Assembly (NCBI GenBank): GCA_031404155.1
Contig: JANNGZ010000250.1
Span: 1 to 9,914 of the forward strand
Source: JANNGZ01 sp031404155
Lineage (GTDB): Bacteria; Pseudomonadota; Gammaproteobacteria; Burkholderiales; Burkholderiaceae_C
Direction: 5' to 3'
DNA length: 9,914 nt
A program made the translations under genes and the position numbers. The notes below the pieces were generated by a model. It saw nothing but the letters and a program-made list of their open reading frames with translations, did no database searches and was not told the DNA's origin. Each line of letters begins with the position of its first letter. Position 1 is the first letter of the stretch. Shown one piece after another: positions 1 through 6,516 of the stretch.

Positions 1-51
1 CCCGGTGCGGGCTCATTGGGGGGCGGCGAGGAACGCAGCCCTGGGGTCGGC

Positions 52-204
52 GCGCGCAGCGCGCTTCGTAAACTGACTCGCCGCGGCTGTCCGAGCGCAG
101 CTCACGAAGTGAGCGTAGCGAGTTCGGCGGCGCGACCCCAAGGCGAGTACCGCAGCGAAGTCGGCGCGCAGCGCCGACCGACTCCGAGTGAGCCCGCAGC
201 GGGC
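52..204. repeat. Cluster of short perfect hairpins with GAA/GCA/CAG loops
   Basis: Four perfect inverted repeats with three-base loops follow each other: 52-64 (GCGCG, loop CAG), 100-114 (GCTCAC, loop GAA), 160-178 (GTCGGCGC, loop GCA) and 192-204 (GCCCG, loop CAG). The stems differ in sequence while loop size and type are kept, which suggests compensatory change or repeated local duplication. It resembles the short GC-rich palindromic repeats common between genes in Burkholderiales. No function can be assigned. Confidence 0.6.
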
Positions 205-402
205 ACCACCTGGCGCGACGCGCTGTGCGCAGCGAGCAGCGCCTGCCACGACGCACTGTACGCGCCGGGCAGCGCCTGCCACGTGGCGCCGTACGCGCCG
301 GGCAGCGCCTGCCACGTGGCGCCGTACGCGCCGGGCAGCGCCTGCCACGTGGCGCCGTACGCGCCGGGCACCGCCTGCCGCGACGCACTGCCCGCGCCGC
401 GC
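205..402. repeat. 33-bp tandem repeat, six units
   Basis: Six adjoining 33-bp units start at 205, 238, 271, 304, 337 and 370. Units 3, 4 and 5 (271-369) are identical; unit 2 differs from them at a few bases, and units 1 and 6 are more diverged. The identical units each hold the 10-bp palindrome GCCACGTGGC and a GGCGC/GCGCC stem with a CGTAC loop. The period is a multiple of three, so all frames remain open and would encode 11-residue repeats, but differences between units are not biased to synonymous sites, so coding is unlikely. The identical central units suggest recent expansion by slippage or unequal recombination, so copy number may vary among strains. Confidence 0.9.
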
Positions 403-474
403 GTGCTGGGGTTCGAGATCGACCGGCTTGCCGCTGCGCAGTCGTGCCGCCTGGCTCCGGTTTGAGCCGCCGAC

Positions 475-478
475 GGAG
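475..478 (+). promoter_or_regulatory. Ribosome binding site of the sensor kinase gene
   Basis: GGAG lies 8 bases before the ATG at 487. This good Shine-Dalgarno match at normal spacing supports the chosen start. Confidence 0.65.
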
Positions 479-486
479 CCACCAAG

Positions 487-3246
487 ATGCTGCTCGGGGG
501 TGTCGTCCTGCTGACCTCGGTGGCCTACCTCGGCCTGCTGTTCGCGATCGCGCATTACGGCGACAAACGTGCCGACGCCGGCCGCTCGATCATCGCCAAT
601 CCGACGATCTACGCGCTCTCGCTCGCGGTCTACGCCACCTCGTGGACGTTCTACGGCAGCGTCGGCCGCGCCGCGGCCAGCGGGGTCGGCTTCCTGCCGA
701 TCTACCTCGGGCCGACGCTGATGGCCGCGCTGTGGTGGATCGTGCTGCGCAAGATGATCCGCATCAGCAAGGTCCACCGCATCACCTCGATCGCCGACTT
801 CGTCGCCGCGCGTTACGGCAAGAGCGCGCTGCTCGGTGGCCTGGTCACGGTGATCGCGGTCGTCGGCATCATTCCCTACATCGCCTTGCAGCTCAAGGCG
901 GTGTCCACCAGCGTGCTGATCCTGCTGCAGTACCCCGAGGTGGTGATGCCGGCCAAGGGCCGTGCAGTGGACTTGCTGCAAGACACCGCGCTGTACGTGG
1001 CGCTGCTGCTAGCCGCTTTCACGGTGCTCTTCGGCACCCGGCACCTGGAGGCCACCGAGCGCCATGAAGGCATGGTCGCGGCGATCGCTTTCGAGTCGCT
1101 GGTCAAGCTGCTCGCTTTCCTCGCGGTGGGTGTGTTCGCCACTTTCGTGCTCTACGACGGTTTTGCCGACCTCTTCGGCCGCGCCGCGCAGTCGCCGAAG
1201 CTCAATGCGTTGCTGAAGATGGAGGGCTCGGCCGCGAGTTACGGCTCCTGGGCGTCGCTGATCGTGCTGTCGATGCTGTCGATCCTGTTCCTGCCGCGGC
1301 AGTTCCAGATCAGCGTGGTCGAAAACGTCAACGAGAGCCATGTCGCCAAGGCGATCTGGCTGTTCCCGGCCTACTTGCTGGCGATCAACATCTTCGTGCT
1401 GCCGATCACGCTCGCCGGCCTGATGCATTTTTCGGCCGGCCAGGTCGACGCCGACACCTTCGTGCTCACGCTGCCGATGGCGCACCACCAGCAGGCGCTG
1501 GCGCTGTTCGCTTTCATCGGTGGCCTCTCGGCGGCCACCGGCATGGTGATCGTGGAGACCATCGCGCTGTCGACCATGATCTGCAACGACCTGGTGATGC
1601 CGGTGCTGCTGCGCTGGCGCCAGGGCGCGCTCGCGCGCCGCGCCGACCTCACCGGCCTGCTGCTCGGCATCCGGCGGGGTGCGATCGTGGCGCTGATGAT
1701 GCTTGGCTATGCCTACTACCGCGCCGCCGGCGAGGCCTATGCGCTGGTGTCGATCGGGCTCGTCTCCTTCGCCGCGGTGGCGCAGTTCGCGCCCGCAATG
1801 CTCGGCGGCATGTACTGGAAGCAAGGCACCTGGCGCGGTGCGCTCACCGGCCTGCTGCTCGGCTTTGCGCTGTGGGGCTACACCCTGCTGCTGCCCTCGT
1901 TTGCCAAGTCGGGCTGGCTGCCGATCTCCTTCGTCGACGAGGGGCCCTTCGGCATCGCGCTGCTGCGCCCGCTCGCGCTCTTTGGCCTCGGCGGCATGGA
2001 CGACATCAGCCACTCGTTGTTCTGGAGCATGCTGGCCAACGTCGGTGCCTATGTCGCGGTGTCGCTGCTCGCGCCGCAGGACATTCGCGAGCGTGCCCAG
2101 GCCCTTCTGTTTGTCGACGTGTTCAAGCGTGCCGGCGCGCAGGCCACGCCCTGGCGCGGCCGCGCCTCGGTGCACGAGGTGATGGAGTTGATCGCACGCT
2201 TCATGGGCCCGGCACGCGCTACCGAAGCGCTGGCCGACTACGCCCGCCAGCGTGGCCTGAAGTCGCCCGCCGAAGTGCAGCCCGATGCCGACCTGGTGCG
2301 CTTCGCCGAGAACCTGCTGGCCGGCGCGATCGGCGCCTCCTCGGCGCGGGTGATGGTGGCCTCGGTGGTGACCGAGGAGCCGCTGGGCATGGACGATGTG
2401 CTGCATATCCTCGACGAGGCCTCGCAGGTGATCGCCTACAGCCGCCAGCTGGAGCAGAAGTCGGGCGAGCTCGAGGCGGCCACCACCGAGCTGCGCGCGG
2501 CCAACGCTCGGCTCAAGGAGCTCGACGGCCTGAAGGACGACTTCATCTCCACCGTGACGCACGAGCTGCGCACCCCGCTCACCTCGATCCGCGCGATGTC
2601 GGAGATCCTGCTCGCCCGGCCCGACATGGAGCGCGAGCGGCGCATCCAGTTCGTCGGCATCATCGTCAAGGAGAGCGAGCGGCTGTCGCGCATGATCAAC
2701 CAGGTGCTCGACCTGGCGAAGCTCGAATCCGGCGGCGCCGAATGGCATTCGGCCGAGGTCGACGTCAAGGCCCTGATCGAAGAGGCGGTCTCAAGCACCG
2801 CCGCGCTGCTGCGCGAAAAGGGCGTGCCGCTGAGCGTGAACCTGCCGGCGCAGGCACCCTCGGTGCGCAGCGACCGCGACCGCCTGATGCAGGTGCTGCT
2901 CAACCTGATTTCGAACGCGGCCAAGTTCTGCTCGGCGGGCACGGGGCGCATCGCGATCGCGCTGCATGTGCGGCCCGACGCGCTCCAGGTGGACGTGCGC
3001 GACAACGGCGTCGGCATCGACCCGGCGGACCATGAAATGATCTTCGAGAAGTTCCGCCAGGTCGGCGACACGCTGACCGACAAACCCCAGGGCACCGGCC
3101 TGGGCCTGCCGATCAGCCGCCAGATCGTGCAGCACTTCGGTGGTCGCCTCTGGGTGCAAAGCGCCCGCGGCCAAGGCGCCACGTTCTCGTTCACACTGCC
3201 ACGCGACAGGGCGGCCCGGGCCCCCGGCGCCGCGCCGGCCGCTTGA
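487..3246 (+). CDS. SSS-type membrane sensor histidine kinase (CbrA/CrbS-like)
   Basis: A 919-residue inner-membrane sensor kinase. Residues 1 to about 530 form a sodium/solute-symporter-type domain with many hydrophobic segments and the family-typical opening YATSWTFYGSVGRAA (49-63). Residues about 560-630 resemble the STAC linker domain of CbrA-type kinases (VMELIARFMGPARA). A coiled coil (about 650-685) follows, then HisKA with the H-box STVTHELRTPLTS and phospho-acceptor His692. The HATPase domain is complete: N-box Asn806/Asn810, G1 DNGVGID (839-845), F-box FEKFRQVG (853-860), G2 GTGLGL (869-874). There is no PAS or receiver domain. The start has a GGAG site 8 bases upstream, and its N-terminus matches the family as I remember it. 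Relatives CbrA and CrbS sense or transport carbon substrates, CbrA histidine and CrbS acetate-related signals. The ligand here is unknown; an acetate or short-chain carboxylate role is inferred from the neighbours. The likely partner is the receiver protein 177 bp downstream. Confidence 0.92.
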   Translation: MLLGGVVLLTSVAYLGLLFAIAHYGDKRADAGRSIIANPTIYALSLAVYATSWTFYGSVGRAAASGVGFLPIYLGPTLMAALWWIVLRKMIRISKVHRITSIADFVAARYGKSALLGGLVTVIAVVGIIPYIALQLKAVSTSVLILLQYPEVVMPAKGRAVDLLQDTALYVALLLAAFTVLFGTRHLEATERHEGMVAAIAFESLVKLLAFLAVGVFATFVLYDGFADLFGRAAQSPKLNALLKMEGSAASYGSWASLIVLSMLSILFLPRQFQISVVENVNESHVAKAIWLFPAYLLAINIFVLPITLAGLMHFSAGQVDADTFVLTLPMAHHQQALALFAFIGGLSAATGMVIVETIALSTMICNDLVMPVLLRWRQGALARRADLTGLLLGIRRGAIVALMMLGYAYYRAAGEAYALVSIGLVSFAAVAQFAPAMLGGMYWKQGTWRGALTGLLLGFALWGYTLLLPSFAKSGWLPISFVDEGPFGIALLRPLALFGLGGMDDISHSLFWSMLANVGAYVAVSLLAPQDIRERAQALLFVDVFKRAGAQATPWRGRASVHEVMELIARFMGPARATEALADYARQRGLKSPAEVQPDADLVRFAENLLAGAIGASSARVMVASVVTEEPLGMDDVLHILDEASQVIAYSRQLEQKSGELEAATTELRAANARLKELDGLKDDFISTVTHELRTPLTSIRAMSEILLARPDMERERRIQFVGIIVKESERLSRMINQVLDLAKLESGGAEWHSAEVDVKALIEEAVSSTAALLREKGVPLSVNLPAQAPSVRSDRDRLMQVLLNLISNAAKFCSAGTGRIAIALHVRPDALQVDVRDNGVGIDPADHEMIFEKFRQVGDTLTDKPQGTGLGLPISRQIVQHFGGRLWVQSARGQGATFSFTLPRDRAARAPGAAPAA

Positions 3247-3354
3247 GCCCAATGATCCAGCGGCGCAGCGGCAGGCCACCGAGCGGAGTGCATGGCATGA
3301 GGGAATCCAGATGAGAAATCCGGTGTTAGCGCATCTGCGGCGGGCCGAGCGCCT

Positions 3355-3420
3355 GGCCGCTCCCAAGCCGGCCCGCACCCCCTCGGGGGGGCGGCCGACG
3401 TATTCGGCGGACGGGGGGCT
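3355..3420. repeat. GC-rich palindromic intergenic repeat before the response regulator
   Basis: This segment of the 177-bp gap holds a C5/G6 hairpin (3378-3390), a GCCGA/TCGGC hairpin with a CGTAT loop (3394-3408) and a G6 run (3413-3418). The G-run sits 5 bases before the GTG start of the next gene and is the only candidate ribosome binding site. The layout resembles a frequent intergenic repeat of Burkholderiales genomes. The hairpins have no T-run, so a classical terminator is unlikely. Confidence 0.55.
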
Positions 3421-3423
3421 CCA

Positions 3424-3807
3424 GTGACCCATTCGGTACTGATCGTCGACGACGAGCCGAACATCGTGCTCTCGCTGGAGTTCCTGCTCCAGGAAGCCGG
3501 CTACGAGGTGCGTGTGGCGCATGACGGCCAGCAGGCGCTGGACGCGGTGGCGCAGCGCCGGCCCGACCTGATCCTGCTCGACGTGATGCTGCCGCGGGTC
3601 AGCGGCTTCGAGGTCTGCCAGCGCATCCGCGAGCATGAGCAGTGGCGCGCGGTGCGCATCCTGATGCTCAGCGCCAAGGGGCGTGAGGTGGAAGTGGCCA
3701 AGGGTCTGGCGCTGGGCGCCGACGCCTACATCACCAAACCGTTCGCGATCAGCGAGCTGCTCGGCGAAGTGGCGCGCCAGCTCGCCGCGGCCGCGCCGAA
3801 AGGCTGA
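3424..3807 (+). CDS. Receiver-only response regulator
   Basis: A 127-residue CheY-like receiver with no output domain. All key residues are present: acidic pair Asp9/Asp10, phospho-acceptor Asp53 in LLDVMLPRVSGFEV, Ser83 at the Thr/Ser switch position and Lys105 in ITKPF. The protein ends just after the last helix, so it is a stand-alone receiver and not a truncated regulator: no further domain is encoded before the 55-bp palindrome. The start is GTG at 3424, giving MTHSVLIVDDEPN, typical of the family; a G-rich stretch lies just upstream. It is expected to take phosphate from the upstream kinase. CrbR and CbrB, the partners of related kinases elsewhere, carry DNA-binding domains, so output here must go through protein contacts. 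The next gene, a sensor/pseudokinase-exonuclease fusion, is an obvious candidate target, but that is inference. Confidence 0.93.
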   Translation: MTHSVLIVDDEPNIVLSLEFLLQEAGYEVRVAHDGQQALDAVAQRRPDLILLDVMLPRVSGFEVCQRIREHEQWRAVRILMLSAKGREVEVAKGLALGADAYITKPFAISELLGEVARQLAAAAPKG

Positions 3808-3842
3808 CATGGCCGCCCGCAGGTTGCGGTGTTTGCGCCAGC

Positions 3843-3897
3843 CTAGGAGCCTGTCGGGCTTTGGGTCGGGCCCGCCCAAAACCCGACAGGCTCCTAG
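3843..3897. repeat. 55-bp near-perfect palindrome with 16-bp perfect arms
   Basis: The left arm CTAGGAGCCTGTCGGG (3843-3858) is the exact reverse complement of 3882-3897. After one mismatched pair (3859/3881) the stem continues for six more pairs, TTTGGG/CCCAAA (3860-3865 with 3875-3880), around a nine-base loop that itself contains CGGGCCCG. Total length is 55 bp with 22 paired positions per side. It lies in the 127-bp gap between the response regulator and exonuclease genes. No T-run follows, so it is not a standard intrinsic terminator. It could be a mobile palindromic (REPIN or MITE-like) unit or an mRNA-processing/stabilising hairpin that separates expression of the two genes. The CTAG ends could be a target duplication or simply part of the stem. 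Confidence 0.9.
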
Positions 3898-3934
3898 AGC
3901 CTCGGCAGGCGTCCCGGTCTTGGCCTGACCCACG

Positions 3935-6214
3935 ATGCGCCGGCCGTCCGCACTCTGGCTCGGCACGGCCGCGTTGACCCTGCTCACGCTGGGCTGGGCC
4001 GCGGCGCTGGTGTGGGCACTGTGGAACGACATGGCCGTGAGCGAGCGCGAGACGCTGCAAAGCCTGCTGCGCCCGCGGCTGGCGCTGGTGCTGCTGCTGG
4101 CGCTCTTGCTGCCGGCCTTGTTGGCGCTGCTGCTGCGCCGCTGGTGGCGCCGCTATCCGCGCGCCGCCACGCGCCTGCGCGACGGCGTGGCGACCATGGC
4201 TACCGCCAATGCCGAACACCGCGTGGCGCTCTCCGGTGCACCCGAGATGCGCGCGCTCTGCGAGGCGGTGAACAGCTTCGCCGATGTGCATTCGGCCTTG
4301 CGGCGCGAGGTGGACACGCGGGTCGGCGACGCCAACACGCGGCTGGCGCAGGAGCGCACCCGCCTGGCCACGCTGATGTCGCAGCTCACCCAGGGTGTGC
4401 TGGTGTGCAACGCCGAGGGCCGCATCCTGCTCTACAACGCCAGCGCCGCGGCGCTGCTCGAGCCCGATGACGACCAAGCCGACAGCGCAGCGTTGGCGCC
4501 GCTGGGCCTCGGCCGCTCGATCTTCGGCGTGCTCGAACGCGACGCGGTGCTGCATGCGCTGGAGCAGGTGGCGCGGCGTGCCGAGCAGCGGGCCGCCCAA
4601 CCGGTGGCGCACTTCGTCACCACGCGCCGGCGCGCCGGCCGCGAGGGCGCCGCAACCGCGCAGGACCCTGCGCGGCTCGAGCCGGCGCCCGCGCAGGACC
4701 TTGCGCGGCCCGAGCTGGCGCCCGCGCAAAACCTGGCGCGGCCCGAGCTGACGCCCGCGCCGCAGGGCCAGTTGCTGCGCGCGCAGCTCGCACTGGTGCA
4801 GGACGAGCCGGGCGGCAGCGGCGGCTTTGTGCTGACGCTCGAAGACATCACCCGCAGTGTCGAGGTCGAAGGCCGCCGCGATGCGGTGCTGCAGCAGCTC
4901 ACCGAAGGCACCCGCTCGTCGCTGGCCAACCTGCGCGCCGCGGTCGAAACCCTGGAGCAACATCCGCAGATGGACGCAGTGCTGCGCACGCGCTTCACCG
5001 CGGTGGTGAGCCAGGAGGCGGCGCGGCTCTCAAACCAGGTGCAGGCCGCGTTGCACGCCGGTGGCGACCCGCTGCCGCGGGCCTGGCCGCGCGAGGACAT
5101 CCTCGCCGGCGACCTGGTGTTCGCGCTGCGCCGCAGCGTCGAGGCCGGCCTGAAGCTGGCCACGAGTTTTGACGGCCCCGAGTCGCCGCTGTGGCTGCAA
5201 CTGGACAGCCACGCGATGGTGCAGGCGCTGGCCCACCTGCTCAGCTGCCTGAGCGCCGCCCTGGGCGTCGGCGAGTTCGAATTTGCACTGCTCGACGAAG
5301 GCCGCCATGCGCGCCTGGAAATGCGCTGGAGCGGCGTGCCGCTGGAGGCCGGGCGGCTCCAGGAGTGGGCGCAGCAAACCTTCCCGCTCGGTGCCGACGG
5401 CCGCCGGGTCACGCCGCAGCAGGTGCTCAGTGGGCATGGTGCCGAACTCTGGTCGCAGGCCGACCTGGCTACGCGCCGCCACCGCCTTTGTGTGCAGCTG
5501 CCCACCGCGCCGGCACAGCCCATTCGCCGCGCCGCGCCGCTGCACAGCCGGCCGGTGTATTACGACTTCGACCTCTTTCACCAGGCCGGCCAGAGCAGCG
5601 TGCTCGACGACATGCCGCTGGCACAACTCAGCTGCACCGTGTTCGACACCGAGACCACCGGCCTGGCGCCGCAGGAGGGCGACGAGATCATCTCGATCGG
5701 CGCGCTGCGCATCGTCAACGCGCGCCTGCTGCACCAGGAAAGTTTCGACCGCCTGATCTGCCCGCGCTGTGCGCTGCAACCCGAATCGCAGCAAATCCAC
5801 GGCATCACGGCGCAGATGCTCGCCGGGCAGCCGACGCTCGAGCAGGTGCTGCCGCTGTTTGCGCGTTTTGCGCAGGACACGGTGCTGGTGGCGCACAACG
5901 CGGCCTTCGACCTGCGCTTCCTGGAGCTGGCGCGCCAGCGCACCGGGGTCAAGTTCGAACAGCCGGTGCTGGACACCTTGCTGCTCTCCTCGCTGGTGCA
6001 CCCGGGCCACCACGACCAGGAGCACCGGCTCGAACATATTGCCGAGCGCCTGGGTGTGCCGGTGCTCGGCCGGCACACCGCGCTCGGCGACGCAATCGTC
6101 ACCGGCGAGGTTTTTCTCAAGATGCTGCCGCTGCTGGCCGAGCGCGGCATCAAGACCCTGGGCCAGGCGCGCGAGGCGTCGCGGCAGTCGCCTTACGCCA
6201 AGCTCGCGTATTGA
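3935..6214 (+). CDS. Membrane PAS/pseudokinase-DnaQ-like 3'-5' exonuclease fusion
   Basis: A 759-residue fusion protein. Two hydrophobic segments (about 8-30 and 46-67) anchor it in the inner membrane with a very short outer loop. A HAMP-like/helical linker (about 70-145) and a PAS domain (about 140-310, GVLVCNAEGRILLYNASAAA to LEDITR) follow. Next is a kinase-like module that has decayed: the H-box position reads LTEGTRSSLANL without His, the N-box reads AHLLSCLS without Asn, and no DxGxG motif is seen. Residues 565-735 are a complete DEDDh exonuclease: Asp571 and Glu573 in FDTETTG, Asp659 in HNAAFD, His714 and Asp719 in RHTALGD. Family members degrade DNA or RNA from the 3' end; the substrate here is unknown. 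The start is firm because an in-frame TGA lies three codons upstream (3926), though no good ribosome binding site is seen. The position next to a symporter-type kinase and a DUF294 gene matches the acetate-switch neighbourhood. It is often annotated as Pol III epsilon, but replication proofreading is unlikely for a membrane sensor protein. Confidence 0.9.
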   Translation: MRRPSALWLGTAALTLLTLGWAAALVWALWNDMAVSERETLQSLLRPRLALVLLLALLLPALLALLLRRWWRRYPRAATRLRDGVATMATANAEHRVALSGAPEMRALCEAVNSFADVHSALRREVDTRVGDANTRLAQERTRLATLMSQLTQGVLVCNAEGRILLYNASAAALLEPDDDQADSAALAPLGLGRSIFGVLERDAVLHALEQVARRAEQRAAQPVAHFVTTRRRAGREGAATAQDPARLEPAPAQDLARPELAPAQNLARPELTPAPQGQLLRAQLALVQDEPGGSGGFVLTLEDITRSVEVEGRRDAVLQQLTEGTRSSLANLRAAVETLEQHPQMDAVLRTRFTAVVSQEAARLSNQVQAALHAGGDPLPRAWPREDILAGDLVFALRRSVEAGLKLATSFDGPESPLWLQLDSHAMVQALAHLLSCLSAALGVGEFEFALLDEGRHARLEMRWSGVPLEAGRLQEWAQQTFPLGADGRRVTPQQVLSGHGAELWSQADLATRRHRLCVQLPTAPAQPIRRAAPLHSRPVYYDFDLFHQAGQSSVLDDMPLAQLSCTVFDTETTGLAPQEGDEIISIGALRIVNARLLHQESFDRLICPRCALQPESQQIHGITAQMLAGQPTLEQVLPLFARFAQDTVLVAHNAAFDLRFLELARQRTGVKFEQPVLDTLLLSSLVHPGHHDQEHRLEHIAERLGVPVLGRHTALGDAIVTGEVFLKMLPLLAERGIKTLGQAREASRQSPYAKLAY
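4658..4756 (+). repeat. In-frame 33-bp tandem repeat inside the exonuclease gene
   Basis: Three 33-bp units (4658, 4691, 4724) encode three 11-residue repeats at residues 242-274: AQDPARLEPAP, AQDLARPELAP and AQNLARPELTP. They form a Pro/Ala-rich insertion in the distal part of the PAS domain, before its last strands (GQLLRAQLALV and GFVLTLEDITR). They probably make a flexible loop. The unit length equals that of the noncoding repeat at 205-402, but the sequences are not evidently related. Confidence 0.85.
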
Positions 6215-6516
6215 TATGAATCCCCCCCGAAGCGGCTTCGCCGCTCCCCCCTCAAGGGGGCACCGCCAGCGGCCTGGCGGAGCCAGATCCGCGGCAGTTG
6301 CTTGGCATGGCCTCGCGATTCCGCCCCAGGGAAGCCGAGGCCCGCGGCTCCAAGCCGACCCGCGTCGGTTTGGACGGGCCGAGGAAGGGCCGCGTCTCGC
6401 GGCCGTGCGGCCTGCAAGGCCCGCCAGCGGCCTGGCAAAGCCAGTTCCGCGGCGCCCGCTTGGACCGGCCGGGTTCATGCGTCGAGGGTGCCGCGGTGGC
6501 GCCATGGAAAACTGAG
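6215..6516. other. Repeat-filled 302-bp gap between exonuclease and DUF294 genes
   Basis: No gene is supported here, although the downstream reading frame stays open back to 6298. The gap starts with two adjoining hairpins: AGCGGC-TTC-GCCGCT (6231-6245) and C5-TCAA-G5 (6247-6260), flanked by C-runs, a pattern common between genes in Comamonadaceae relatives. It also contains a direct repeat pair (6264-6295 and 6422-6453), a 10-bp stem with one G-T pair (6350-6359 with 6364-6373) and a perfect 7-bp stem GGCCGCG-TCT-CGCGGCC (6388-6404). No T-run suggests a terminator, so read-through into the next gene remains possible. Confidence 0.65.
6264..6453 (+). repeat. Direct repeat pair, 32 bp, 29 of 32 identical
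   Basis: Positions 6264-6295 and 6422-6453 share CGCCAGCGGCCTGGC followed by RRAGCCAGWTCCGCGGC, with three differences. The copies are 158 bp apart. The segment between them is palindrome-rich and could have arisen with the repeats as one composite intergenic element. Confidence 0.75.

Larger units (their letters stand above)
1..486. other. Gene-poor, repeat-rich leader upstream of the sensor kinase
   Basis: No convincing gene lies in this stretch. Several frames stay open on both strands, but their translations are Arg/Ala/Pro-rich low-complexity sequence, as expected for GC-rich DNA built on 3-bp-multiple repeats. It holds a row of short perfect hairpins (52-204), a 33-bp tandem repeat (205-402) and finally the ribosome binding site of the kinase gene. 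The promoter of the downstream cluster could lie here or upstream of the window; I see no clear -35/-10 pair. The first bases (about 16-50, G-run followed by an AACGCAG motif) look like the end of the same kind of GC-rich intergenic repeat found at 3355-3420. Confidence 0.6.

Noticed and set aside
205..402. CRISPR array
   Set aside because: The 33-bp units adjoin directly with no unique spacers between them, so this is a simple tandem repeat.
16..465. A 149-codon plus-strand frame through the 33-bp repeat, ending 22 bp before the kinase gene
   Set aside because: The repeat keeps several frames open on both strands. The translation is low-complexity, and unit differences are not biased to synonymous sites. 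No ribosome binding site or known domain was seen.
1009..2748. Long minus-strand frame opposite the sensor kinase
   Set aside because: It is antisense to a gene with complete, well-conserved motifs. Its His/Arg/Gln-rich translation is the usual shadow of a GC-rich gene.
3843..3897. Intrinsic terminator after the response regulator gene
   Set aside because: The hairpin is strong, but no T-run follows either arm, so it is reported as a palindrome and not as a terminator.
3935..6214. True replicative DNA polymerase III epsilon subunit (dnaQ)
   Set aside because: Replicative epsilon is a small soluble protein with a C-terminal polymerase-binding tail. This protein is 759 residues with membrane segments and a sensor module, in a signalling cluster.
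6298..6516. N-terminal extension of the DUF294 protein back to an ATG at 6298
   Set aside because: The extension runs through palindromes and a direct repeat. Its translation is Arg/Pro/Gly-rich, and family-like sequence begins only after 6517.
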